Of a DNA stretch of 64,000 nucleotides, positions 56,014 through 64,000 are shown in pieces; position 1 is the stretch's first letter; every line of letters begins with the position of its first letter. A program made the position numbers and the translations under genes. Source of the DNA: Streptomyces fructofermentans (lineage in GTDB: Bacteria; Actinomycetota; Actinomycetes; Streptomycetales; Streptomycetaceae); the NCBI RefSeq assembly GCF_014651055.1, contig NZ_BMWD01000008.1:62001-126000 (forward strand), in the 5' to 3' direction. The notes under the pieces are model-generated. The model did not search any database, was not told where the DNA came from, and saw only the letters and a list, made by a program, of their open reading frames with translations.

Positions 56014-57168
56014 TCAGAGGGCGCTGTAGACGGCGTCGACGAGGGCCGTCTTGCGGGGGTCGTCGGCGATGTGGGGGCCCATGCGGTTCATGACGTACCC
56101 CAGCGAGATGCCCGCCTCGGGATCGGCCAGGCCGCACGAGCCGCCGAAACCGTCGTGCCCGAACGCCCGCGGATTGGGGCCGTAGGAGTGGTTGGGGCCG
56201 CTGAGCCAGAGGCCGAGGCCGATCTCCGTCTCGTGCGGGAAACCCGCCCCGAGCACCAGGTCACGGCACGCGCCCTGGCCCTCGCGGACCCGTTCGGCGG
56301 CCTCGGGGGACAGTACGCGGTGCGTTCCGTACGTTCCCCGTCCGGCGAAGATCCCGTACAGGGCGGCGACCGCGCGCGCCGTGCCGTGCCCGTTGGCGGC
56401 CGGGATCTCGGCGGCCCGCCACTCCGCGGTGCCGGCCTCGGCCGCCCCGGCCGCCGGGTTGGCCAGCGCGGCCAGCGCGACCGGCGCCAACTGGCCGAAG
56501 ATCGCCGCCTGTTCGCTGGACGCGGGGGCCGGCGGGCGGACCAGTTCGGCCGCGCGTCCGGACTCCTTCTCCGGCAGCCCGATGGTGAAGTCGATGCCGA
56601 GCGGGCCGGTCACCTCGCGTTCCAGGAACGCGCCGGGCAGCAGCCCCGAGACGCGCCGGACCACTTCGCCCACCAGGAAGCCGTACGTGATCGCGTGGTA
56701 CCCCGACCGGGTCCCGGGCTCCCACCAGGGCTCCGTGGCCGCGAGCCGGCTCGTCGTCAGGTCCCAGTCGTAGAGCTGCTCCAGCGAGTGCGGCTCCCGC
56801 AGTCCGGCCAGCCCGGCCCGGTGCGACAGGAGGTCCCGCACCCGCACGGACGCCTTGCCGGCCGCCGCGAACTCCGGCCAGTGGTCGGCCACCGGCGCGT
56901 CCAGGTCGAGCAGTCCGCGGTCCGCCAGGATGTGGGCGCACAGCGCCGTCGGGCCCTTGGTGGTCGACCACACGTTGACGAGCGTGTCCCGCTGCCAGGC
57001 GCGCGTCCTGGCGGCGTCCGCCCAGCCGCCCCACAGGTCCACCACGGTCCGGCCGTGCAGGGTCACGGTCACGGCCGCGCCCAGCTCGTCGCGGTCGCGG
57101 AAGTTCGCCTCGAAAGCGGCGCGCACCGCTTCGAAGCGGGTCTCGCAGTGGCCTTGAACCTGGGGCAT
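56014..57168 (-). CDS. Serine hydrolase, class C beta-lactamase-like family (esterase type)
   Basis: A 384-residue cytoplasmic hydrolase of the EstB type. Catalytic S68-T-T-K71 (WSTTKG) and the GYHAITYGFLVGE tyrosine region are as in family VIII esterases; the C-terminal FGHDGFGGSCG takes the KTG position. Such enzymes hydrolyse short esters rather than beta-lactams in most cases. No signal peptide. The start is the ATG ending at 57168. Upstream, a CCGACTGGTCGG motif (57228-57239) may be a regulator site. Confidence 0.9.
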   Translation of the reverse strand: MPQVQGHCETRFEAVRAAFEANFRDRDELGAAVTVTLHGRTVVDLWGGWADAARTRAWQRDTLVNVWSTTKGPTALCAHILADRGLLDLDAPVADHWPEFAAAGKASVRVRDLLSHRAGLAGLREPHSLEQLYDWDLTTSRLAATEPWWEPGTRSGYHAITYGFLVGEVVRRVSGLLPGAFLEREVTGPLGIDFTIGLPEKESGRAAELVRPPAPASSEQAAIFGQLAPVALAALANPAAGAAEAGTAEWRAAEIPAANGHGTARAVAALYGIFAGRGTYGTHRVLSPEAAERVREGQGACRDLVLGAGFPHETEIGLGLWLSGPNHSYGPNPRAFGHDGFGGSCGLADPEAGISLGYVMNRMGPHIADDPRKTALVDAVYSAL

Positions 57169-57227
57169 GGGTCCTCCGTCGTCCGCCGGGAGTGCCGGGC
57201 GGGGCGAGCCCGGCCCGGCCGAACATA

Positions 57228-57239
57228 CCGACTGGTCGG
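57228..57239. promoter_or_regulatory. CCGAC-N2-GTCGG motif upstream of esterase
   Basis: CCGACTGGTCGG with 5-bp arms, flanked by TA on one side, 60 bases upstream of the beta-lactamase-like gene. A perfect variant, CCGACCGGTCGG, lies at 57831-57842 upstream of the SnoaL-like gene. This is a form often bound by TetR-family proteins. Confidence 0.45.
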
Positions 57240-57400
57240 ACTGCGGGGAACCCGTGGTGCCTCACCCGTACGTCGTGAATCGGGGGGTGCCGCAGGTCGG
57301 CTGCTGTGCGGCGGGGTTGCGGAGGGCGCGCGTCCGGAGGCGGGGCGGAGCGGGGCTCGGCCGGCGGCGAGTCCCGGGGCCGGGCCCGGTGGCGGACGGT

Positions 57401-57805
57401 TCAGCTCAGGAACAGCGGCCCTGCCGGTTCCCGGTGCTCCGCCGCGCTGTGCCAGTAGTCCCGGGTCTCCACCGCGAGACCGTCGGCGTCGAACCGCGCG
57501 AAGACGCAGCCGGCCAGGGTCGAGGGACCCTCGCCGTCTTCGGCCAGGACCCGGAACTCGGCCACGGCGAGCCCGTTCGCGCCCACCAGCGGCGGCCCGA
57601 ACCGCACGTCGGCCACCCGTTCCCCGGCGAACGACCAGCGCAGGTACGCGGCCAGTTCGTCCCGCCCGCGGTGCGGCGCGCGGAACGGCATCGACCGGTG
57701 GACGCAGTCCTGCGCGTACAGGCCGAGCAGCGCCTCGACGTCGTGCTCCGCCCAGGCCCGCTCCCACACCCGCACGAAGCGTTCCGCCGCCTCCGGGATC
57801 CCCAC
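57401..57805 (-). CDS. SnoaL-like polyketide-cyclase-fold protein
   Basis: A 134-residue NTF2-like protein with VWERAWAEHDVEALLGLYAQDCVHRSMPF at the start and FARFDADGLAVETRDYWH near the end, the usual pocket strands. Substrate unknown. AAAGGAG stands 5 bases before the second of two adjacent GTG codons, so the start at 57805 is preferred to 57808. Between this gene and the CE7 esterase upstream is a repeat array with palindromic cores, probably its regulatory region. Confidence 0.8.
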   Translation of the reverse strand: MGIPEAAERFVRVWERAWAEHDVEALLGLYAQDCVHRSMPFRAPHRGRDELAAYLRWSFAGERVADVRFGPPLVGANGLAVAEFRVLAEDGEGPSTLAGCVFARFDADGLAVETRDYWHSAAEHREPAGPLFLS

Positions 57806-57830
57806 CACGGCTCCTTTCACGTACGTACGG

Positions 57831-57907
57831 CCGACCGGTCGGACCGGATCCGACCGGGTCAGGTCGGTCGGACCGGATCCGACCGGGTCAGGTCGGTCGG
57901 ACCGGAC
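57831..57907. repeat. 29-bp-period repeats with palindromic cores upstream of the SnoaL-like gene
   Basis: Starting from the perfect palindrome CCGACCGGTCGG (57831-57842), the unit GGTCGGACCGGATCCGACCG repeats with period 29 (57837, 57866, partial at 57895). Each unit holds TCGGA CCGGA TCCGA. It could be an operator array. Confidence 0.65.
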
Positions 57908-57933
57908 CCGGACCGGCCGAGGCGGGTCGGAGG

Positions 57934-58902
57934 TCAGAAGTGGCCCGGCAGCCACGCCAGTTGGGCGGCCTCCTGGAAGGGCCCGCCGCCCTCGTGGTCG
58001 TTGAACTCGTACACCTCGATCGCCTTGTCCTCGTGCCCCCACGCGTTGAACGCGGCGAACACCGTCGACGGCGGGCACGTCTGGTCCTCCAAGGCCGTCG
58101 AGAAGAGCGCCGGCGCCCGGCCGCGCTCCGCGAAGTGCACCGCGTCGAAGTAGGAGAGCGTGCGCATCACCTGTTCGCGGCGGCCCCGGTGCGTCTTGAG
58201 GTAGTTGCCGATCTCGCGGTACGGATCGCGGTCCGTGAGCGTCGTCGCGCGCGGGTAGTCGCACAGGAACGGCACGTCGGCCGCGACCGCCACCAGGTCC
58301 GGCACCAGCCCGCCCACCGCGATCGACATGCCGCCGCCCTGGCTGGCACCCGCGACCGCGGTGCGCGAGGCGTCGACGAGCGGGTGCGAGCGCGCGGCCT
58401 CCACGGCCCGTACCCCGTCCGTGAACACCCGTCGGTAGTAGTAGTTCTCGGGGGCGTCGACACCGCGGGTCATGAATCCGGGGTAGGCGGGCGCGCTGCC
58501 CACCGGGTCGGCGGTGTCACCGCCGCCGCCCCACGCCCCGCCCTGCCCCCGGGTGTCCATCACGAAGTGCGCGTAGCCGGCCGAGGCCCAGAGCAGATGG
58601 GTGTGCGCGAGACCGCGCCCGCCGCCGTACCCGATGAACTCGACGACCACGGGCAGTGGTTCCTCCGCTCCGGCGGGCAGCGTCAGCCAGCCCTTCACCG
58701 GATGCCCGCCGAACCCGGCGAAGGTCACGTCGAGGACCCGCACGTTCCTCAAGTGCGTCTCGACCGGCTCGAATCGGGCGTCCAGCCCGTGCTCGCGAGC
58801 CTCCTTGAGCGTGGCGCCCCAGAACGCGTCGAAGTCCGCGGGCTCGACGGACGCGCTGCGGTAGTCCCGGAGTTGGTCGAGCGGGAGGTCGAACAGGGCC
58901 AC
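57934..58902 (-). CDS. CE7 acetyl esterase (acetylxylan esterase / cephalosporin-C deacetylase)
   Basis: Removes acetyl groups from xylo-oligosaccharides or similar small substrates in the cytoplasm. The 322 residues match the CE7 length. RGQGG is at 118-122, nucleophile S187 in GASQGG, D273 in ALEDQTCPPST and H303 in NDHEGG, the full triad. The start is the ATG ending at 58902 (MALFDLPLDQL), typical for the family. No signal peptide. The gene shares strand and likely context with the SnoaL-like and esterase genes. Confidence 0.94.
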   Translation of the reverse strand: MALFDLPLDQLRDYRSASVEPADFDAFWGATLKEAREHGLDARFEPVETHLRNVRVLDVTFAGFGGHPVKGWLTLPAGAEEPLPVVVEFIGYGGGRGLAHTHLLWASAGYAHFVMDTRGQGGAWGGGGDTADPVGSAPAYPGFMTRGVDAPENYYYRRVFTDGVRAVEAARSHPLVDASRTAVAGASQGGGMSIAVGGLVPDLVAVAADVPFLCDYPRATTLTDRDPYREIGNYLKTHRGRREQVMRTLSYFDAVHFAERGRAPALFSTALEDQTCPPSTVFAAFNAWGHEDKAIEVYEFNDHEGGGPFQEAAQLAWLPGHF

Positions 58903-59036
58903 GGCGAACCGCCTTCGCTGACGGGGAGGTGCGGATGATCACACCGTACGGGGGGCGGCCACGGCTCGCCAGGCCCTGTCCGAGCGGCGGCCGTGGACGT
59001 CCCGCTCCGCGCGACAGCCGTCCGCGGGGCAGCCGG

Positions 59037-59621
59037 TCAGGTCCGGTGCCGTCTCCAGTCGGGCCCGGTGCGCGCCCACTCCCGCTCCCATTCGGCCAGG
59101 CGCCGGCGCGTGGCGACCATGCGCACGACGGCATGCGTGGCCAGCACTCCGACCGCGAAGACACCCGTTGCGCAGATGGCCGCCGTCAGCGTGTGCTGCC
59201 ACACCGCGGACTCGTCCACCGGGGCGGGCACGACACGCCCCCGGTCGTTCAGCCAGATGTCCGTGTGCTCGCCGACCTGCGTACCGGCGGGCACCCGGGC
59301 CGTGTCGGTGCGGGCCTTGCCGCCGGGTTCGGTCCAGCGGACCGTCACGCGGTAGGTCGGCTGCCGTTCGCCCTCGGCGGTGGGCGGCGCCACGGGGGCG
59401 TGCTGGGTCACCTCGGCCCGCACCCTGTGCCGCTCGGCATGCTGGGCCACCGCCGTGGCGCGGGCGCCGTCGTGCGCCCACCAGCCCGCCGCGAGGCCGG
59501 CCATCGGGGCGCCCACCCACAACAGGACGGCGGCCACCAGGACCGTCCACGCCTCCATCACGTCCGATCGGCGGCGCAGCGCGTTGTGCCGCCACCGCCA
59601 GCCGCGCACCAGAGCCCGCAT
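59037..59621 (-). CDS. Rv1733c-like two-helix membrane protein
   Basis: A 194-residue protein with two transmembrane helices (about 25-50 and 145-170) and a central extracytoplasmic domain (YRVTVRWTEPGGKARTD...VPAGTQVGEHTDIWLNDRG). It is like the Rv1733c family, which belongs to the dormancy regulon in mycobacteria. The ATG ending at 59621 has GGAGGAGG at good spacing; the upstream ATG at 59666 is less likely. The role is unknown. The neighbouring universal stress protein supports a stress link. Confidence 0.85.
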   Translation of the reverse strand: MRALVRGWRWRHNALRRRSDVMEAWTVLVAAVLLWVGAPMAGLAAGWWAHDGARATAVAQHAERHRVRAEVTQHAPVAPPTAEGERQPTYRVTVRWTEPGGKARTDTARVPAGTQVGEHTDIWLNDRGRVVPAPVDESAVWQHTLTAAICATGVFAVGVLATHAVVRMVATRRRLAEWEREWARTGPDWRRHRT

Positions 59622-59989
59622 CGTCACGGCCTCCTCCCGCTGTCGACCGCTCCTGTCCAGCGTCACCGCTTCCGGCCTTTCCTGCCTCCCGAGCCGCCCC
59701 GCGGCCCGTTCCCCGGCCCGTCGTCACCGTCGTGGGGCGGGCCCTCCGTACGTCCGGCACCTGTGCACGCACCCCGTGCGCCCGCGTGCCGTCCTGGTGC
59801 CCGGGGAGGCCGTACGGACTCACGGGGGGCCCTGATCCCGCCAGGCGCCGACCGCGTTTCCGTCGAGCCGGCACCCCGCCGCCGCGACGGCGGGACGGAC
59901 GGGTTCCCGCCGAATCCGCCGGGTCGCGGACTGATCCGCGCCGAGTGCGGGAACCCGCGTCCCAGCCCACCGGAACGGGAGTCGTCACC
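59622..59989. other. Divergent intergenic region
   Basis: No convincing gene in these 368 bases; open frames on either strand are Arg/Gly/Pro-rich and lack a family. It should carry the promoters of the membrane protein and the small-ORF/stress-protein operon. Confidence 0.35.
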
Positions 59990-60184
59990 ATGGCCGAGGC
60001 CCGCAGGGAAGCGCTCTCCGTCCACCCGCCGACCGGCGGCCCTCCGGCCCGCGCGCCGGGGCGGTCGGCCGGGGCGGCCGGTCGGCCCCGCCCGCCGCGG
60101 GGTGCCCGTCCCGGCACGGGGACCCGGAGCGGGGCGGGACCCCGGCCGGCCGGGGACGCCGGTCCGCAGGGGCGTGCGGGGTGA
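59990..60184 (+). CDS. Small uncharacterised ORF coupled to the universal stress protein
   Basis: A possible 64-residue protein, MAEARREALSVHPPTGGPP..., rich in Pro, Arg and Gly after the first 12 residues. GGGAG precedes the ATG by a fair distance. Its TGA overlaps the GTG start of the stress protein (GTGA), so it may serve mainly to couple translation. I recognise no family. Confidence 0.4.
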   Translation: MAEARREALSVHPPTGGPPARAPGRSAGAAGRPRPPRGARPGTGTRSGAGPRPAGDAGPQGRAG

Positions 60185-61065
60185 GCGCGGGCGGCGCGGC
60201 CCTCACGGCCGGTGTCGACGGCTCCCTCGCCAGTGCCGACGCGGCGGCCTGGGCGGCCCGCGAGGCCGAGCGCCGCGGTCTCGCGCTGCGGTTGCTGAGT
60301 GCCGGTCCCCGCTCGGCCGCCGCACCGTCCGCGCAAGCCGCCGCCGCGGACGGCCTCCTGGACCGGACCACCGTGCAACTGGCCAAGACGCACCCGGGGT
60401 TGGACATCGACGTGATCCGGGCCGACGCCCCCGCCGTCCCGGCGCTGCTCGCCGCGGCCGCGGAGTCGCAGACCCTGGTGCTGGGCTCACGGGGACTCAG
60501 CGGGTTCACCGGCTTCCTCGTCGGCTCGGTCGCGTTCGCCGTCGCCGCGGGCGCCGGGCGGCCGGTGGTGCTGGTGCGCCCCGGCGACCTGCCCGAGGAC
60601 GCGTGGACAGCTGTGCACGAGCACATCTCCCCGGCCCGGGCCCCGTACCATCCGGTGGTCCTCGGTCTGGACGTCGACCGTCCCGCCGACGAACTCATCG
60701 CCTACGCCTTCGAGGCGACCGCCGCCCGCGCCGCCCCCCTGCACGTCGTGCACGCCTGGTCCCCGGCCTCCCTGCGCGGCTACGTCACCGGCCTCCGGCC
60801 GCCCGCCGACGACCCGGGCATCCGGCACGCCAGGGAACGCGCCCTCGCGGCGGCGCTGCGACCCTGGCGGCTCGCGTACCCGGGGACCGAGGTGGCGGAG
60901 CGGGTCGTGCACGGGCACCCCGCGCACCATCTGCTCAAGGCGTCCGCCCGGGCCGGCCTGCTGGTCGTCGGCCGCCGCGTTCCCGCGGGCCCCGGCCTGG
61001 GCCGCGTCGCGCACTCCCTGGTCCACCACTCGATGTGCGCGGTCGCGGTGGTGCCCCACCACTGA
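60181..61065 (+). CDS. Universal stress protein with two Usp domains
   Basis: A 294-residue tandem Usp. The first domain (about 5-138) begins LTAGVDGSLASADAAAWAA and has LVLGSRGLSGFTGFLVGSVAFAVAAGAGRPVVLV, the ATP-binding G-2x-G-9x-G(S/T) pattern. The second domain (about 155-294) has LGLDVDRPADE and LLVVGRRVPAGPGLGRVAHSLVHHSMCAVAVV, where the pattern is weaker. It probably binds ATP and acts in stress or dormancy. The GTG start overlaps the small ORF upstream. Confidence 0.9.
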   Translation: MSAGGAALTAGVDGSLASADAAAWAAREAERRGLALRLLSAGPRSAAAPSAQAAAADGLLDRTTVQLAKTHPGLDIDVIRADAPAVPALLAAAAESQTLVLGSRGLSGFTGFLVGSVAFAVAAGAGRPVVLVRPGDLPEDAWTAVHEHISPARAPYHPVVLGLDVDRPADELIAYAFEATAARAAPLHVVHAWSPASLRGYVTGLRPPADDPGIRHARERALAAALRPWRLAYPGTEVAERVVHGHPAHHLLKASARAGLLVVGRRVPAGPGLGRVAHSLVHHSMCAVAVVPHH

Positions 61066-61406
61066 GGTGCGCCGCGTCGGGAGCGCCGACCGTGGAGTGT
61101 CCCGTGTCCGCCACGCCGGGTGACCGTGACACGAGCCGGGGCGCCCTGCCACGGTGGTGCCCCATGGCGCACCACCCCGTCGGGGTCCGCCCCGGGTCGC
61201 CCGGGCCGCCGAACCGCCGGTCCGGCTGTTACCGCCCGGACCCGTCGGACACGTGCCGTGACGCGCGGGGCGTGGAAGCGGTTGCCGTGACGGGGACGAG
61301 GTGATGTCGTGACGCGGGCCGCGGCAGCGACTGCCGTGACGCGGGCCGCGGGAAGCGGTCGCCGTCGCGTCGTGACGCGGGCGGTGGGGCGGCCCCGGCC
61401 GTGCCG
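61066..61406. other. Convergent intergenic region with short repeats
   Basis: No gene. CGTGACGCGGGCCGCGG occurs at 61308-61324 and 61335-61351, and a shortened copy at 61371-61384. They lie between the convergent stress-protein and reductase genes. Any terminator is not obvious. Confidence 0.5.
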
Positions 61407-62190
61407 TCAGCCGAACCGTTCGATGCGGATGCGGTCCACGGGCTGGCCCGCGTCCACGAGAAGGCGCGAGGCGTGCTCGGCGAACCCGTTCGAGCCGCAC
61501 ACATAGGCCTCCCAGCCACCGTCCGGCGCGTCGGACAGCAGCCGTGCCACATGCGCGGCCGACACGCGCCCCACAGGCACGCCCTCCGGTGCGGTGCGGG
61601 TGAACACGGGCGTGGTCTCGGCGCCGTACTCCGACGCGTAGATCAGTTCCCCGGGTCCCCGCGCGGACACGAGCAGCCGCAGCGGAACCGACAGCCGACG
61701 CGCACGGTGGTGGCGGACCATCGACATCAGCGGCACGACGCCGGAGCCCGCGCCGAGGAGCAGGGCGGGCCGGTCGCCGGGCCAGGCGAAGAAGCCGCTG
61801 ACCGGTCCGCGCACCTCCACCTCGTCGCCGGGCCGGGCGACCGAGTGGAACCAGCCGGACACCTCCCCGCCCTCGACGTGGTCGAGGGTGAGTTCGATGT
61901 GCCCGTCGTCGTCGGGCGCCGACGCGATCGAGTAGTGCCGTTGCGCGGTGTAGCCGTCCTCGGCCCGCAGCCGCAGCATCAGGTGCTGGCCCGGCAGATG
62001 GCCCGGCCAGTCCGGCACGGCGAACCGGAAGGTCGCGGCGTCCGCGGTCTCCCTGCGGACATCGGTGAGCACGGCGCGCTGCCAGGCGGCGGCCGTGCCG
62101 TCGCCCACGGCGATCCGGCCGGGCACGGCGAAGCGGGTCGGCGGCGTGAAGGACGCCGAGAGGGTACGGGCCGTCGGGGCCGTGAAGGTG

Positions 62191-62198
<8 letters not shown>
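61407..62198 (-). CDS. Ferredoxin-NADP reductase-like flavoprotein
   Basis: A 263-residue FAD/NAD(P)-binding oxidoreductase. FAD motif RHYSIASAP (87-95), NAD(P) motif GAGSGVVPLMSM (149-160), and C-terminal YVCGSNGF with a final aromatic-Gly end. No iron-sulfur domain. Its start overlaps the end of the sulfite-oxidase-like gene by eight bases, so it probably passes electrons to that molybdoenzyme. Confidence 0.9.
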
Positions 62199-62796
<598 letters not shown>

Positions 62797-62988
62797 CGGG
62801 GTGGAGCCTCCAGGCCGCCCGGGGGCCGCCCTTGATCGTTGCGTACGCCCTCCACGGTACCGGGACCGGCGAGCGCTCCGGGCGCCGGATCATTGCGGGC
62901 CCGTGAACACCCGGCCGCCCCGGGAATAGCGCTCCCGCGATCTCCCTTGGCGCCAGTGTCCACCCGCGCGAAGGAGAGTGACGGAGCA

Positions 62989-63909
62989 ATGCCCGAGGCG
63001 TACGTCTTCACCCGGTACGGAGGCCCCGAGACCGAGGCACTCGTCGACATCGCCAGACCCGTGCCGGGCCCCGGCGAACTCCTGGTCGCCGTGCGCGCGG
63101 CGGGTGTGAACCCGGTCGACTGGAAACAGCGCACCGGCCACCGGCGCCCGGGAGAGGGGCCGCGCGAGCTGCCCGCGGTGTTCGGCAACGAGGTCTCCGG
63201 AGTCGTCGAGGAGGTCGGTGAGGGCGTCACGGGCTTCGCACCCGGGGACGCGGTCTTCGGCAATCCGGTGGCAGGCGGCTACGCCCGGTACGCCCTGCTG
63301 CCCGTGGCGGTGACCGCGCACAAGCCCGCCGGGATCTCCTTCGCGGACGCGGCGGCCCTGCCGGTCGCCGCCGCGACCGCCTACGACGGCGTGCGCCAGC
63401 TCGGCCTGCCGGCTGGGGCGACGGTCCTGGTCACGGGCGCGGGCGGTGGCGTCGGCGTGGCGGCGGTCCAGATCGCCCGCGGCCAGGGGCTGCGTGTCGT
63501 CGGCGTCGCGAGTGCGGGCAAGAAGGACCTCGTCGAGGCGCTGGGGGCCGAGCACGTACTGTCGGGGCCGGACTTCGCGGCGGGTGTGCGGGCCCTGGCT
63601 CCGGACGGGGTCGACGCGGTCTACGACCTCGTGGGCGGTGACGTCCTGGAGGCCGCGGCGCCGCTCGTGGCGGACCGGACGAAGCTGATCAGCGCGGGCG
63701 GCAAGGACCTCGTCGTCGGGCTGGGCGGCTCGCCCGTCGTACGCGCCAGGACCGCAGCCGTGCTGGACGAGGTGGCCCGCCTCGTCGTCGACGGCGGGCT
63801 GGACCCGCTGGTCACCGCGACCTTCCCGCTCGAACGGGCCGCCGAGGCGCTGCGTACCGTCGAGGACGGCCATGCGCGGGGCAAGGTCGTGATCGAGGTC
63901 TCCGCATGA
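62989..63909 (+). CDS. Zinc-independent MDR oxidoreductase (quinone oxidoreductase-like)
   Basis: A 306-residue NADPH-dependent enzyme of the medium-chain dehydrogenase/reductase family. The substrate domain has PVDWKQRTGHRRP and FGNEVSGVVEEVGEGV, and the nucleotide domain VLVTGAGGGVGVAAVQIA. Zinc ligands are absent. The ATG at 62989 follows CGGAG and AAGGAG. The stop overlaps the start of the next gene (ATGA). The exact substrate (quinone or enone) is unknown. Confidence 0.92.
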   Translation: MPEAYVFTRYGGPETEALVDIARPVPGPGELLVAVRAAGVNPVDWKQRTGHRRPGEGPRELPAVFGNEVSGVVEEVGEGVTGFAPGDAVFGNPVAGGYARYALLPVAVTAHKPAGISFADAAALPVAAATAYDGVRQLGLPAGATVLVTGAGGGVGVAAVQIARGQGLRVVGVASAGKKDLVEALGAEHVLSGPDFAAGVRALAPDGVDAVYDLVGGDVLEAAAPLVADRTKLISAGGKDLVVGLGGSPVVRARTAAVLDEVARLVVDGGLDPLVTATFPLERAAEALRTVEDGHARGKVVIEVSA

Positions 63910-64000
63910 GTACCCCGACCCCGCGCCACCCGCTGGACCGGCCCGCGTTCGCCGCGCTGACCGGGCCGCACGCCCGTTTCGCCGAGCGCCGAGGCCGGGT
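63906..64000 (+). CDS. Probable GNAT-family N-acetyltransferase, partial
   Basis: Only 31 codons are inside the window, starting MSTPTPRHPLDRPAFAALTG and continuing PHARFAERRGRV. This N-terminus resembles a group of actinobacterial GNAT acetyltransferases, but the fold cannot be checked. The start overlaps the MDR oxidoreductase stop by four bases. Confidence 0.5.
   Translation, partial: MSTPTPRHPLDRPAFAALTGPHARFAERRGR

Noticed and set aside
55603..58938. 1111-codon open frame on the plus strand
   Set aside because: Runs antisense through five recognised genes; no recognisable domain.
59663..60025. 120-codon open frame on the minus strand
   Set aside because: Gly/Arg/Pro-rich, overlaps the coupled small ORF, no family; not strong enough to report as a gene.

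Overview
The window is high-GC actinobacterial DNA that fits Streptomyces. Signs of this are the extreme third-position GC bias, frequent GTG starts, many four-base ATGA/GTGA stop-start overlaps, secreted polysaccharidases with carbohydrate-binding modules, a large set of regulators (LacI, GntR, TetR, MarR, ECF), and TTA codons that are almost absent. I saw no rRNA, tRNA, CRISPR array or insertion sequence.

Layout. 1-3.4 kb: an MFS (MHS-type) transporter cut by the left edge and a membrane glycosyltransferase-like protein. 3.5-5.8 kb: monomeric isocitrate dehydrogenase with a strong terminator. 5.8-10.4 kb: a decayed GH29 fucosidase, a secreted alpha-amylase (CBM25-CBM25-FnIII-GH13) and an SseB-like protein. 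10.5-12.6 kb: a MarR regulator with its palindrome, a VOC protein, and a GDT1/UPF0016 Mn exporter behind a yybP-ykoY (Mn2+) riboswitch. 12.7-21.2 kb: a galactan-use regulon. Secreted GH53 endo-galactanase cuts galactan, an ABC importer (binding protein plus two permeases, no ATPase here) takes up the oligosaccharides, GH42 beta-galactosidase hydrolyses them, and a LacI repressor controls the set through an operator at the importer promoter.

21.5-24.5 kb: an acyl-CoA ligase, an NTF2-like protein and a CrcB pair (fluoride exporter). 24.8-35.0 kb is the most interesting region. A tightly coupled four-gene operon encodes a trypsin-like protease with a helical adaptor domain, a VMAP-C protein, a MoxR-type AAA+ ATPase, and a 1473-residue vWA/NB-ARC/TPR protein. 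It runs tail-to-tail into an HExxH-type peptide-modification protein and a 79-residue peptide that looks like a RiPP precursor. This joins a VMAP ternary conflict system to parts of an FxSxx-COOH-type peptide system. Three genes here carry an in-frame TTA codon, which implies bldA (developmental) control.

35.0-38.1 kb: amino-acid amide catabolism (a FadR-type GntR from a probable leaderless promoter, asparaginase, glutaminase). 38.2-42.2 kb: MptB-like and GT87-like mannosyltransferases and a D-Ala-D-Ala carboxypeptidase. 42.8-43.9 kb: a short Rho paralogue. 44.3-46.8 kb: a doubly frameshifted acyl-CoA-dehydrogenase-like flavoprotein and a P450. 46.8-49.2 kb: a YCII/DGPF-ECF42 sigma operon. 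49.3-54.9 kb: a methyltransferase, CorA, and a TetR-MMPL divergon. 55.0-58.9 kb: a HutC-type GntR with a dre-like site, a beta-lactamase-fold esterase, a SnoaL-like protein and a CE7 esterase. 59.0-61.1 kb: an Rv1733c-like membrane protein and a universal stress protein. 61.4-64.0 kb: a flavin reductase plus sulfite-oxidase-fold pair, a zinc-less MDR oxidoreductase, and the start of a probable GNAT acetyltransferase.
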